Source of the DNA: Rhodobiaceae bacterium | GTDB taxonomy: Bacteria; Pseudomonadota; Alphaproteobacteria; Rhizobiales; Tepidamorphaceae | Direction: 5' to 3' | NCBI GenBank assembly: GCA_020637895.1 | Contig: JACKJP010000002.1 | Coordinates: 62,001 to 126,000 of the forward strand | Length of the DNA stretch: 64,000 bases | Part shown: positions 52,029 to 60,652 of the stretch, in pieces | How the letters are laid out: each line of letters opens with the position of its first letter | Position numbering within the stretch: the first letter of the stretch is position 1 | Made by a program: the position numbers and the translations under genes | The notes under the pieces: model-generated | Databases searched by the model: none | Told to the model about the DNA's origin: nothing | Seen by the model: the letters and a program-made list of their open reading frames with translations, nothing else

Positions 52029-52817
52029 TCACTCTTCGGGAAGCGGCGTCGCCGCCTCCCCCGCATCGGCGAAAGCCGTCCATCCGCCATCGACGTTGAG
52101 CGTCACGCCCGTGACATAGCTCGACGCCGGCGAACTGAGGAAAAAGATCACCTCCGCGATCTCGGCGGGGCGCGCCAGACGGCCAAGCGGCGTACGCGCG
52201 GCAAGACGTCTGGTATCGATGAACCCCTCGTCGCGAAGCTTCATCACAAGTGCGGTGGCTGTATAGCCGGGCGCAACCGCATTGACGCGGACGCCTTTTG
52301 AGGCGAATTCGCAAGCCATCATCTTCGTCAGCTGGCCGACACCGGCCTTGGCCGCGCCATATGAATTCCGCCTTGGCAGACCCGCCACGCCGGCTATCGA
52401 GTTCAGATTGACGATCGTCCCCCCGCCAGCCTCGCTCATCATGCGAAACGCCTCGCGCGAAATCATGAATGTGCCCTTGAGGTGGATATCGACGATCCGG
52501 GAGAAATTCTCCGCCGTCTGCTCAAGTGTGGGAAGATGCGGATTACCGATACCGGCGTTGTTCACAACAGCATCAAGCCTGCCGCATTCGGCCCTGATCC
52601 GCTCAAACATCTTCAGGACATCGGCTTCGGAGGCCACATCGCATGCGACGGCAATATGCCCGCCGCCAAGCTCCCCGGCACGCGCTTTCACCGCGTCGGC
52701 TTCAATATCAGCCAGAACAACCCGGTAGCCGCCTTCAGCAAAACGGCTTGCCGTCGCCCAGCCGATACCGTTGGCTGCGCCGGTAACGAGCGCTACGGGC
52801 ATATTCGCGTCAGCCAC
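52029..52817 (-). CDS. SDR family oxidoreductase (alcohol dehydrogenase-like)
   Basis: A 262-residue classical SDR: LVTGAANGIGWATASRFAEGG near 10-30, VVNNAGIGNPH, NSYGAAKAGVGQLTKMM with catalytic Tyr and Lys, and GVTLNVDGGWTAF. It lies upstream of the BVMO on the same strand and is divergent from a MarR gene, a layout suiting an alcohol-to-ketone oxidation followed by Baeyer-Villiger oxidation. The substrate is inferred only from this pairing. Confidence 0.88.
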   Translation of the reverse strand: MADANMPVALVTGAANGIGWATASRFAEGGYRVVLADIEADAVKARAGELGGGHIAVACDVASEADVLKMFERIRAECGRLDAVVNNAGIGNPHLPTLEQTAENFSRIVDIHLKGTFMISREAFRMMSEAGGGTIVNLNSIAGVAGLPRRNSYGAAKAGVGQLTKMMACEFASKGVRVNAVAPGYTATALVMKLRDEGFIDTRRLAARTPLGRLARPAEIAEVIFFLSSPASSYVTGVTLNVDGGWTAFADAGEAATPLPEE

Positions 52818-52907
52818 AATCTTCCTCCCGGTATTTTGTCTTTTCCGCTACGGGGCTGATCGTACAGCCAGCCGGACGGTTCGGTACATGTGGCATTATT
52901 CCGATCC

Positions 52908-52969
52908 CATATCATTGTTGATATGTCAACTAAGATCCCGGTTGTCAACATGTGTATTGTCAACATATG
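52908..52969. promoter_or_regulatory. Cluster of TGTCAAC-type repeats, candidate MarR operator
   Basis: Between SDR and MarR lie CATATCATTGTTGATATG (52908-52925, perfect 7-base arms), GTTGATATGTCAAC (52917-52930) and two TTGTCAACATRTG repeats (52942-52954, 52957-52969). The 11-mer ATGTCAACTAA at 52923-52933 recurs exactly at 57039-57049. Direct and inverted repeats of this density indicate a regulated promoter. Confidence 0.55.
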
Positions 52970-53086
52970 TGATGAACGCCGCGCTCGTGATATGGATGTT
53001 GATCAGTCAATCTGTCACGATGATCGGCGATTGAGAGGCCATGCTCAACGGCGTCCTGTTCGCAGCAAAGCGCAAGGAAGAACGAA

Positions 53087-53560
53087 TTGAAGCCGACAGT
53101 CCCCGACCCGTTGCCGCTGGATCTCGATAACTACGTTCCCGCTCTCCTCTCATGGCTGAACAACAAGCTTTCAGCTGGCGGCTCCAGCCTCTACCGAGAA
53201 CGCTTCGGTATTGGCATCGCCGACTGGCGCGTGCTCGCCTATCTCGGCGTGAAGACATCGGGCACGGGTGCCGAGATCAGCGAATTCCTCGGCATGGACA
53301 AGGCCGCCGTCAGCCGCAGCATCGCGTCGCTTAAGCAAAAGGGCCTCGCCACCGCCAAAAAGCCGGGCCGACGCAGCATAGAGCTGCTTCTCACCGCAAA
53401 AGGCGCCCTGCTCTACAACGAGATTCTCGATGTTGCGCTCGTACGCGAGAGGGCCCTGCTGGACGGCTTTTCCGATGAAGAACGGCTCCAGTCGATTACA
53501 CTCCTTCAGCGAATGCTCGCCAACCTGCCGAAAGTGCATCAGGCGGGCGACGGCATCTGA
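53087..53560 (+). CDS. MarR family transcriptional regulator
   Basis: A 157-residue winged-helix protein: LLSWLNNKLSAGGSSLYRERFGIGIADWRVLAYLGVKTSGTGAEISEFLGMDKAAVSRSIASLKQKGLATAKKPGRRSIELLLTAKG. It starts at TTG, supported by AAGGAAG at 53074-53080. It is divergent from the SDR/BVMO pair and convergent with the next SDR. It is the likely reader of the repeat cluster at 52908 and perhaps of the matching motif at 57039. Confidence 0.87.
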   Translation: MKPTVPDPLPLDLDNYVPALLSWLNNKLSAGGSSLYRERFGIGIADWRVLAYLGVKTSGTGAEISEFLGMDKAAVSRSIASLKQKGLATAKKPGRRSIELLLTAKGALLYNEILDVALVRERALLDGFSDEERLQSITLLQRMLANLPKVHQAGDGI

Positions 53561-53576
53561 GCTCACCAAGGCGACC

Positions 53577-54311
53577 TTACAGGGTTATCCCGCCATCCAC
53601 CGCGATCTCGGCGCCGGTGATATAGCTGCTCTCGTCGGACAGCAGGAAAAGCACCAGATCCGCCACGTCCTCAACCGTTCCAGAGCGGCCGAGCGGCACG
53701 AAACCGACGCGCTTCTGGCGGCGTTCCGGTTCCATGACATCGAGCATCGGCGTATCGATCAGGCCGGGATGAACCGAGTTGACGCGAATTTTCCTGGGCG
53801 CGAGCTCGACAGCTGCCGTCTTGGTCATGCCGCGAAGGGCCCATTTGGTTCCCGTATAGGCGATACCCGGCGTACCGCGCAGACCCGCGATGGACGAAAT
53901 GTTGACGAACGACGCGCCTTCAGGTGCTGCGACTTCAGCGCCAAGCTTCATGCCCAGAAAGCAACCGAGCTGATTGACCCTGAAATGAGCCTCGAACGAT
54001 TGCGCGCTCGTATCGGCGATGGGCAGCGGATTGAAGATCCCGGCATTGTTGACAAGCCCGTGCAACCCGCCAGCCAGGCGAATTTCATCGCATACGCTGC
54101 GCCAGTCCGCTTCACTGCTGACATCGTGATGGGAAAAGGAAACGCGGTCCCCAAGTTCGCGAGCCAGCGCCTCGCCTTCGGCATCCAGCACGTCGGTGAT
54201 GAAAACGCGCGCGCCCTCGGCGCATAGCCGGCGTGCTTCCTCCGCGCCCTGCCCCCGCGCACCGCCGGTGATCAGGATGTTGCGACCCTTGAAACGCTCC
54301 CTGCCGGACAT
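53577..54311 (-). CDS. SDR family oxidoreductase
   Basis: A 244-residue SDR with LITGGARGQGAEEARRLCAEG near 12-32, LVNNAGIFNPL, ISSIAGLRGTPGIAYTGTKWALRGMTKTAAVELA with Ser, Tyr and Lys, and GAEIAVDGGITL. The GGARGQG variant with Gln is typical of 20-beta-hydroxysteroid dehydrogenase-like and terpene-alcohol SDRs. Three bases separate it from the next upstream SDR, so they form an operon with the second ThDP enzyme. Confidence 0.87.
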   Translation of the reverse strand: MSGRERFKGRNILITGGARGQGAEEARRLCAEGARVFITDVLDAEGEALARELGDRVSFSHHDVSSEADWRSVCDEIRLAGGLHGLVNNAGIFNPLPIADTSAQSFEAHFRVNQLGCFLGMKLGAEVAAPEGASFVNISSIAGLRGTPGIAYTGTKWALRGMTKTAAVELAPRKIRVNSVHPGLIDTPMLDVMEPERRQKRVGFVPLGRSGTVEDVADLVLFLLSDESSYITGAEIAVDGGITL

Positions 54312-54314
54312 GTC

Positions 54315-55187
54315 CTAGCGCCCTCCCGCAAGCCACGCGCCGCCGATGGCCTGAAGGTCGTCGGCCGGACCGCGTTGCTCGGCTTGAGAAAGCGCCTCGT
54401 TGATGATGCGCATTCGAGCATCCACCACTTCGGCATATTCTGGATGGGGAAAAATGTAGTCCTTTTCCCCGGTGATCGCCTCGGCGACGAGATTGCCGAC
54501 CTCGTCAGGACTCATGGAGTCCGCGAGGCGCGAGCGCATGTTCGCGCGCTCTTCGCCGGCTGCCTGCGTCGGTGGCTCGATGCCCGCTTTCTTGAGCGAA
54601 TTGGCCGCGATGTTGGTGTTCACAAATCCCGGGCAAAGGATCGAAACGCCGAGATTTCCGCCCGCCTGCTCAAAGCGGATGGCTTCGGACAGAGCAACGA
54701 CGGCATATTTTGAGGCGCTGTAGGCTGCCATCTTCGGCGTTGCGAAGAAGCCGGCGATGGACGCGGTGTTGACGATCCGACCCGGCGCATCCTGGTTCCA
54801 GAGGCGGCTGATGAAATAGTGGCAGCCATTGAACACGCCATTCAGATTTATGGCCATCAGATCGTCCCACATCTCAGGCGTGAATTCGCCGATGGGAAGA
54901 CGCAGGCTGGAAATTCCGGCGTTGTTGCAGATGATGTTGAGATGGCCCCAGGCCGCCTCGATCTTCGCGCAGGCCGCTTCCCAGGACTTCCGATCGGTGA
55001 CGTCGAGCGGAACGGTAATAACTTCTGCGTTTGTCGCCGCCAGTTCGGCCCGCGCGCGTTCAAGCCCCTCGGCGTCCACATCGGCGAGCGCGACCGATGC
55101 GCCGGCCCGCGCCAGCGCGCGCGCCATGCCAAGGCCGATTCCGCTGGCCGCGCCCGTAACAAGTGCCTTCGTACCGGCAATTTCCAT
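54315..55187 (-). CDS. SDR family oxidoreductase
   Basis: A 290-residue SDR with LVTGAASGIGLGMARALARAGASVALADVD near 9-38, ICNNAGISSLR, AAYSASKYAVVALSEAIRFE (Tyr, Lys) and a longer C-terminal part containing EVGNLVAEAITGEKDYIFPHPEY. That tail is typical of the AmyII/retinol-type SDRs. I place the start at 55187 (GGGAGGAGC upstream) and drop a 100-residue upstream extension. It is downstream of the ThDP enzyme by 55 bases. Confidence 0.87.
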   Translation of the reverse strand: MEIAGTKALVTGAASGIGLGMARALARAGASVALADVDAEGLERARAELAATNAEVITVPLDVTDRKSWEAACAKIEAAWGHLNIICNNAGISSLRLPIGEFTPEMWDDLMAINLNGVFNGCHYFISRLWNQDAPGRIVNTASIAGFFATPKMAAYSASKYAVVALSEAIRFEQAGGNLGVSILCPGFVNTNIAANSLKKAGIEPPTQAAGEERANMRSRLADSMSPDEVGNLVAEAITGEKDYIFPHPEYAEVVDARMRIINEALSQAEQRGPADDLQAIGGAWLAGGR

Positions 55188-55242
55188 CGTCGCTCCTCCC
55201 CATTTTTTTCTAATCAGCCGCCGTTGAGCGGTCGTCGTTCGA

Positions 55243-56889
55243 TCAGGTCGTATAGCGCGTGAAGGCGAAGGTCGTCGACTTGACGCGCCAGTCGGTGACG
55301 ACATTGACCAATGCCGGCTTGCCGGCGGCATTGGCAGCCCTTGCGCGCTCCAGCGCGGGGCGGATGTCTTCCGGATTCTCGACGAGTTCGCCATGCCCGC
55401 CGAAAGCCTCTGCCATCTTGTCAAAGCGCGTATAGCCAAGATCGCGGCCCGGACGGGAGTGATCGGGGTCGCCCGTCCAGCCGCCATTCAGGCTGATGAT
55501 CACGATCACCGGCAGGTTGTGGCGCACGGCGGTATCGAACTCCATGGCGTTCATGCCGAAGGAGCCGTCCCCATGCAGGACGATGACTTCCTTTTCCGGG
55601 CAGGCGACCTTGGCCCCGACGCCGAACGGCATACCCACGCCCATCGTGCCGAATGTGCCGGAGTTCTGACGGTGGCCCGGCTTGAACGAAGGGATGATCT
55701 GTCGACCGAAGTTGAGGATTTCCTGTCCGTCCACAACCAGCACGCCGTCGCGTCCTGCAAAATCACGCACTTCCTCGCAAAGACGGGCCGGGTGGATCGG
55801 CATACCGTTGTTGCCGCCCTGTTCGGCAGAGGCCTGGTTCTTCTCGACATCCTTCTTGCGCAGCTTGTCCGTCCAGGCCGAATAATCTGGTGCCTTGCCG
55901 GCGGCGAGCGCTTCATTGAGCTGACCAAGCGCCGTCCTCAGATCCGCGACGGCGCCAATCGCCAACCCGCGGCTGACGGCAATCTCGCGCGGCTCGATAT
56001 CGATCCTGACGAGGCGTGCATCGGCCCTGAAACGGGGCGGCGCCATGTGGCCAAAAACGTAGTTCATGCGGGTACCAAGCACGAGAACCAGATCCGCTTC
56101 CCGGAAGGCGGTCGAACGCGCGGACAGGAAACTCAGATCATGATCGTCCGGTACGATGCCGCGACCCTGCGGCGTCGCATAGAATGGAATTCCGGTCTTC
56201 TCGACAAAAGTCTGCAATTCAGCGCCCGCGCCCGACCACAGTGCGCCGCCGCCGGTGACGATGACCGGCTGCTTTGCCTTTCCGAGTTCGGCGATGATCG
56301 CGTCGACCTTCGCCTGTTCGAGTGCCGGTCTCGGCCGGTCGTCGATATCGAACGGTGTTGCCGGCCAGATGACGCTGTCTTCTTCGACTTCCGTCATCAG
56401 CATGTCAGCCGGCAAATCGAGATACACTGGACCCGGCTTGCCGGACGTCGCGATGTGAAGAGCCCGATCGATGAATTCGGGGACGCGCTCGGCATGGTGG
56501 ACACGTTCAGCCCATTTGACGCAGGGACGCATCATCGCAAGCTGGTCCATCTCCTGGAACGGCTCGCGGCCGGACTGATCCTGCGGGCTCGATCCGCCCA
56601 GCAGCAATACCGGCACGCAATCGAGCATGGCATGTGCCGCGCCTGTCACGAGGTTCGTCGTGCCCGGGCCGGAAGCTGCCATGCAGGCGGCCGGCCTGTT
56701 GCGAAGCCGGCAATAAGCCTGTGCGGCCATGACGGCTGCCTGTTCATGCCGGACGTCGATTCCGCGCAATCCCAGTTTGAGCGCCGTACTCTCGGACTGA
56801 AGCATCGGCGCGCCCATGATGAAGAAGAAGGTGTCGATACCCGCCTTCTTGATCGCCTGGGCAACGAGAATCCCGCCGGTAACCGCCAT
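55243..56889 (-). CDS. Thiamine-diphosphate-dependent enzyme (acetolactate synthase/2-hydroxyacyl-CoA lyase superfamily), copy B
   Basis: A 548-residue ThDP enzyme colinear with the gene at 18691: DVRHEQAAVMAAQAYCRLRNRPAACMAASGPGTTNLVTG (catalytic Glu49), PVIVTGGGALWSGAG, GDGSFGMNAMEFDTAVRHNLPVIVIISLNGGW. The same second-Asn-to-Gly change is present. It also heads a set of SDR genes, so the ThDP-plus-SDR unit occurs twice in the window. Likely a C-C lyase or carboligase on 2-hydroxyacyl or 1,2-dione compounds; acetolactate synthase is unlikely without a regulatory subunit. Confidence 0.85.
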   Translation of the reverse strand: MAVTGGILVAQAIKKAGIDTFFFIMGAPMLQSESTALKLGLRGIDVRHEQAAVMAAQAYCRLRNRPAACMAASGPGTTNLVTGAAHAMLDCVPVLLLGGSSPQDQSGREPFQEMDQLAMMRPCVKWAERVHHAERVPEFIDRALHIATSGKPGPVYLDLPADMLMTEVEEDSVIWPATPFDIDDRPRPALEQAKVDAIIAELGKAKQPVIVTGGGALWSGAGAELQTFVEKTGIPFYATPQGRGIVPDDHDLSFLSARSTAFREADLVLVLGTRMNYVFGHMAPPRFRADARLVRIDIEPREIAVSRGLAIGAVADLRTALGQLNEALAAGKAPDYSAWTDKLRKKDVEKNQASAEQGGNNGMPIHPARLCEEVRDFAGRDGVLVVDGQEILNFGRQIIPSFKPGHRQNSGTFGTMGVGMPFGVGAKVACPEKEVIVLHGDGSFGMNAMEFDTAVRHNLPVIVIISLNGGWTGDPDHSRPGRDLGYTRFDKMAEAFGGHGELVENPEDIRPALERARAANAAGKPALVNVVTDWRVKSTTFAFTRYTT

Positions 56890-56965
56890 CAGTCTGTTCC
56901 TCCCGAGTTTCTTTTTATTTGGCAGCAGTCTCCGGACAGGGTGTACCCGCCGCCAGATGAGTGAT

Positions 56966-56988
56966 TGAGTATTCAGTTTGTATACTCA
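56966..56988. promoter_or_regulatory. Operator-like inverted repeat with TGAGTAT/ATACTCA arms
   Basis: Seven-base perfect arms TGAGTAT (56966-56972) and ATACTCA (56982-56988) are separated by nine bases, one helical turn centre to centre apart. It lies between the divergent ThDP enzyme and iron dehydrogenase. It does not resemble the MarR repeats at 52908, so two regulators may act here. Confidence 0.5.
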
Positions 56989-57038
56989 CAATTCGGCACC
57001 GACAATGGTCGCCTGCCGACACGCGGCAAAAATTTGTG

Positions 57039-57049
57039 ATGTCAACTAA
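57039..57049. promoter_or_regulatory. Shared motif ATGTCAACTAA upstream of the iron dehydrogenase
   Basis: The 11-mer is identical to 52923-52933 in the MarR/SDR intergenic region. It lies 35 bases before the dehydrogenase start and may place this promoter in the same regulon. Confidence 0.4.
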
Positions 57050-57083
57050 CGCGGCCATGAGATCGCGAACAACGGAGGAAGCC

Positions 57084-58238
57084 ATGCAGCCCGGCACCTA
57101 TAATTATCCACGCGCCGACAACGTCCATTATGGAATGCCGTGGCTCGATGCCCTCAAGGCCGAATGCGACCGGCTGGGTACCAAGAGGGTTTTTGTCGTC
57201 TCAAGCGCGACGCTCCTGAAAAAGATGCCATTGGCCGCGGAACTCAAAGCGCATCTGGGAAGCAGGCTCGCGGGCGTCACATCGGGAATTCGGGCTCATT
57301 CGCCTTCGGCTGATGTCGTGCGCATCGCAGGAGAGGCCCGGGAAGCCAATGCGGACCTGCTGGTCGGTATCGGCGGAAGCTCCATTACCGACGCGGTCAA
57401 GGGCATGCGCATCGCGCTCGCCGCAAACGTCTCCGATCCGGCCGGGTTGAGCGCATATCGCAATGTGCCCGGCAGCCCTGCAGAAAGCCTGACCCTTGAC
57501 GTGCCGGCTGTCGCCGTTCCGACGACGCTGTCGGGCGCCGAGTTCACGGCGCTCGCCGGGATCACCAATCTCGAAAGGGGGGCCAAGGAAAGCTACCGGC
57601 ATCGCGACCTTGCACCGACATCCGTCATCCTCGACCCGGCGGCAACGCTCGATACACCCGATGAACTCTGGCTTTCATCCGGAGTCAGGGCTGTCCACCA
57701 CGCGGTCGCGGACATCTGCTCGATCAATGCCGGGCCGTTTTCCGACGCGGCCTCAATCCATGCGCTGAAGCTCCTGTTGCCGGGTTTGATGCGGACGAGG
57801 GAAGCGCCGGAAGATCTTGCAGCGCGCCTCGACTGCATGGTCGGCGCATGGCTTTCGCTGGTCGGCGTGCAGGGCGGCGTCGAAAAAGGCATCGGCCATG
57901 CGATCGGCCACATTCTCGGCGGCTCTGCGGGCGTTCCGCACGGGATCACCTCATGCCTCATGCTGCCGCACGAACTCAGGTGGAATGCGCCCGTGAACGC
58001 CGCCCAGCAAAAGCTTGCAAGCGAGGCGATGGGAGACGCCCAGGCCGATGCGGCCGACATCTGCGCTCGCTTCATCGAGGGGCTTGGTCTGCCGCACCGT
58101 CTGCAAGATGTCGGCGTTGAAAAGGCGGACCTCGACCGGCTGTCAGAACTGACCATGAAAGATCGCTGGACAGCGACCAATCCGAGACCGGTAAAAGGGC
58201 CGGAAGACGTTCGCGAAATTCTGGAAATGGCCTGGTAG
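57084..58238 (+). CDS. Iron-containing alcohol dehydrogenase (maleylacetate reductase-like)
   Basis: A 384-residue group III dehydrogenase: LLVGIGGSSITDAVKGMRIALA near 94-115, VAVPTTLSGAEFTALAGITN near 144-163 and GIGHAIGHILGGSAGVPHGITSCLMLPHELRW near 269-300 with the metal histidines. The AxPTTLSGaEfT pattern and length fit maleylacetate reductase and its relatives better than lactaldehyde or butanol dehydrogenases. The start at 57084 follows GGAGGAAG; 41 upstream residues of the open frame are discarded. No intradiol hydroxyquinol dioxygenase is adjacent, so maleylacetate may not be the substrate; another keto or aldehyde acid is possible. Confidence 0.85.
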   Translation: MQPGTYNYPRADNVHYGMPWLDALKAECDRLGTKRVFVVSSATLLKKMPLAAELKAHLGSRLAGVTSGIRAHSPSADVVRIAGEAREANADLLVGIGGSSITDAVKGMRIALAANVSDPAGLSAYRNVPGSPAESLTLDVPAVAVPTTLSGAEFTALAGITNLERGAKESYRHRDLAPTSVILDPAATLDTPDELWLSSGVRAVHHAVADICSINAGPFSDAASIHALKLLLPGLMRTREAPEDLAARLDCMVGAWLSLVGVQGGVEKGIGHAIGHILGGSAGVPHGITSCLMLPHELRWNAPVNAAQQKLASEAMGDAQADAADICARFIEGLGLPHRLQDVGVEKADLDRLSELTMKDRWTATNPRPVKGPEDVREILEMAW

Positions 58239-58240
58239 CG

Positions 58241-59203
58241 CTACAGGTCCAGCACCAGTTTGGCCGACTTCGCGCCCGAACAGCAGACCATGATCAGCTT
58301 GTTGCTGGCCTTTTCCTCGTCGGTCAGGAACTGGTCGCGATGGTCAGGCACACCCTCGATCACGGCCGTCTCGCAGGTACCGCAAATGCCTTCCGAACAG
58401 GAGAACGAGACATTGACCTTGTTTTCGATCAGCACGTCGAGAATGGTCTTTCCCGGCGGCACCGTAATGTGCTTTCCGCTCTTCTGGAGCACGAGGTCGA
58501 AGCCGCCTTCGCGCGCCACCTCCTCCTTGGCCGAGAAGTATTCCATGTGTACCCGCTCGCGCGGCAGATCTTTCGTTGCCTTTTCATAGGCATCGAGCAT
58601 GGGAACCGGACCGCAGCAATAGAAATGCGCATCGTCGGGCTGGGCCGCCACAATAGCCGGGATATCGATATATTTGCCCGGATTTTCGTCGTCGAAGAAC
58701 ATGTGAATGCGTGAAGGGTCGTCTTTCGCAATTTCCTTTATCTCGGAAAGGAAAGCCGCAGCCGTGCTGTTGCGGGCGCCGTAGTGCAACTCCCATGATT
58801 TTCCTTCCGCCTGCAAGCGGCGGAGCATGCAAAGGATCGGCGTCACGCCGATGCCGCCGGCAAGCAGCACAATGTGACGGGCGCTCTCGTCGAGCGGAAA
58901 GTCATTGACCGGCGGGCTGATCTTGATGACCTGCCCGACCCGCAGTCGCTCATGGACGATGCGGGAGCCGCCGCGGCTGTCCGGGTCCCGGTGGATGCCG
59001 ACAACATAACGGTCGCGCTCGCCCTGGTCGTTCAGGAGGGAATAGCTGCGGCGAATCTTGTCGGTCAGGATCAAATCGATATGTGCGCCCGCCGTGAAGG
59101 CAGGCAGGTCGCCGCCATCGACCGGGACCAGCTCCAGCGAAACGATCGTCGCTGCCTCGTAGCGCATCTGGTTGATGCGCACGTCAATGGTTTCACCGGT
59201 CAT
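58241..59203 (-). CDS. Oxygenase reductase component (phthalate dioxygenase reductase/VanB family)
   Basis: A 320-residue flavin/iron-sulfur reductase in the order flavin-NAD-2Fe2S: AGAHIDLILTDKIRRSYSLLND near 39-59 (flavin binding), LLAGGIGVTPILCMLRRLQ near 113-131 (NAD binding) and a C-terminal plant-type ferredoxin with Cys269, Cys274, Cys277 and Cys307. It passes electrons from NADH to the Rieske oxygenase encoded just upstream on the same strand. The separation of 86 bases and the operon order agree with a two-component oxygenase. Confidence 0.9.
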   Translation of the reverse strand: MTGETIDVRINQMRYEAATIVSLELVPVDGGDLPAFTAGAHIDLILTDKIRRSYSLLNDQGERDRYVVGIHRDPDSRGGSRIVHERLRVGQVIKISPPVNDFPLDESARHIVLLAGGIGVTPILCMLRRLQAEGKSWELHYGARNSTAAAFLSEIKEIAKDDPSRIHMFFDDENPGKYIDIPAIVAAQPDDAHFYCCGPVPMLDAYEKATKDLPRERVHMEYFSAKEEVAREGGFDLVLQKSGKHITVPPGKTILDVLIENKVNVSFSCSEGICGTCETAVIEGVPDHRDQFLTDEEKASNKLIMVCCSGAKSAKLVLDL

Positions 59204-59289
59204 TCGCAGTCCCTTGCCGTTCTTTCAGTTGTGAAATGGCGACCCCGCATCTTCTGTGCGGGGCCGCCCTGTCGTTCAGCCGCGATGCA

Positions 59290-60618
59290 TTACGGCGTGT
59301 AGCCGAAGCCCTCGCCAAGCCTTGCTTCCATGAAATGGGCCGCGTCGTCGCTCCAGGACTGCTCCTTGTCGAGCTTCACGGAGATTGCGCGGACCATGTA
59401 GAGGTCCGGATCGTCGTAGCGTTCCGGCTTCAGGCCGCTGTCACGATAGGCGCCAAGATGTTCAAGCAGCACGCGCCGGGTCATCGCGATACCGGTATCG
59501 CTGGTGCCGAGATTTTCCTTGGTGCGGTCGTAGATCGGATCGGCACCCGACTGGCAGGCGGCATCCTGCACCCACAGTCCCGGAAGGCCGGAGAACCAGG
59601 TCGACTGCTGGAGCTCGTAGTTCAGGTCGTAACCGTTCTCCAGCTTGAACTTGGTCCAATATTTGTGGAACGGCGTCATCGGGCTCTTCGGCTCGTAGGC
59701 GTGGCGGCTGGCATGGCCGCTCTCACGTCCCTTGTGACCTTCGATGAAGATCTCCTTGGTGCGCGGATACATCGGCTGGTTCGGGTGGTAGGAGAACATG
59801 ATGCACAGCGTGTTCTCATCGTCGATCGGGACCCATGCGTGACCGCTGAGCTCTGGGAAGTTCGACATGGGCGGGACCAGCGTATAGAAGGGCATCACGA
59901 ACTGATTGACGCGCCAGTAGTTCTGCTGCTCGTCAAAAATGCGCTTCGACGCGATGCTCATCCCGAAATCCTGGCGCATGCATTCGAAGGTCGGCCGCAG
60001 GTCGCGGGCAGCGACCCACTTGTTGATCGCACCTTCTGAATCGATGCGTCCGTGCAGGATCGCCGCATGCGCGGAATCGATCTCGCCTTCCAGCGCCTGA
60101 AGCCAGTTGCATTCCTGAACGCGGACGGTGATGACGACGTTTTCTTCCGGCACCAGATTCCACTCCACGTTGGGAAGCGGCGGCCGGCTGTCCTCGTCTT
60201 CAGGACCCATGTAAGTCCAGATCATGCCGTTGCGCTCGACGCACGGATAAGCCTTGATCCTGACCTTCTCCTTGAAGCGACTGCGAGCAGGTTCGGCGGG
60301 CATGTCCAGCGTGTTGCCGTCGACGTCGAATTTCCAGCCGTGATAGACGCAGCGCAGGCCGCAATCCTCATTGCGGGCAAAGAACATCGGCGCGCCGCGA
60401 TGCGGGCATACATGGTCGACGAGACCGACGCGTCCCTCGGTATCCCTGAAGACGACGAGATCTTCGCCGAGCAGACGCACCTTCTGCGGCTGTCCGTCCT
60501 TCTCCAGATCATCTGCCGGGAAAAAGGGAATCCAGTAGAGGCGGAACAGGTCACCCATCGGCGTGCCAGGTCCGACGCGCACCAGGGCTTCATTGTCTTC
60601 ATGCGAGAGCATTTTCAA
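59290..60618 (-). CDS. Rieske non-heme iron oxygenase, alpha subunit (phthalate dioxygenase family)
   Basis: A 442-residue oxygenase with the Rieske ligands Cys71/His73 (CPHRGAP) and Cys90/His93 (CVYHGW), and a mononuclear iron site in NWLQALEGEIDSAHAAILHG (Asn171, Asp181, His184, His189). No beta subunit is present, as in the phthalate, vanillate and ketosteroid oxygenase branch (class IA). The pair with the reductase should hydroxylate or demethylate an aromatic or cyclic substrate. Being downstream of a thiolase-fold/DUF35 pair is unusual and suggests a CoA-linked or side-chain-bearing substrate. Confidence 0.9.
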   Translation of the reverse strand: MKMLSHEDNEALVRVGPGTPMGDLFRLYWIPFFPADDLEKDGQPQKVRLLGEDLVVFRDTEGRVGLVDHVCPHRGAPMFFARNEDCGLRCVYHGWKFDVDGNTLDMPAEPARSRFKEKVRIKAYPCVERNGMIWTYMGPEDEDSRPPLPNVEWNLVPEENVVITVRVQECNWLQALEGEIDSAHAAILHGRIDSEGAINKWVAARDLRPTFECMRQDFGMSIASKRIFDEQQNYWRVNQFVMPFYTLVPPMSNFPELSGHAWVPIDDENTLCIMFSYHPNQPMYPRTKEIFIEGHKGRESGHASRHAYEPKSPMTPFHKYWTKFKLENGYDLNYELQQSTWFSGLPGLWVQDAACQSGADPIYDRTKENLGTSDTGIAMTRRVLLEHLGAYRDSGLKPERYDDPDLYMVRAISVKLDKEQSWSDDAAHFMEARLGEGFGYTP

Positions 60619-60652
60619 ATCCTCCTAAAGAACAGGCGGTCAGTTCATTTCT

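Noticed and set aside
55188..55487. N-terminal extension of the SDR ending at 54315
   Set aside because: The 100 extra residues are basic and antisense-like and overlap the ThDP gene; GGAGGAGC supports ATG 55187.
55393..56964. 523-codon plus-strand frame
   Set aside because: Antisense to the second ThDP enzyme; His/Arg-rich without recognisable motif.
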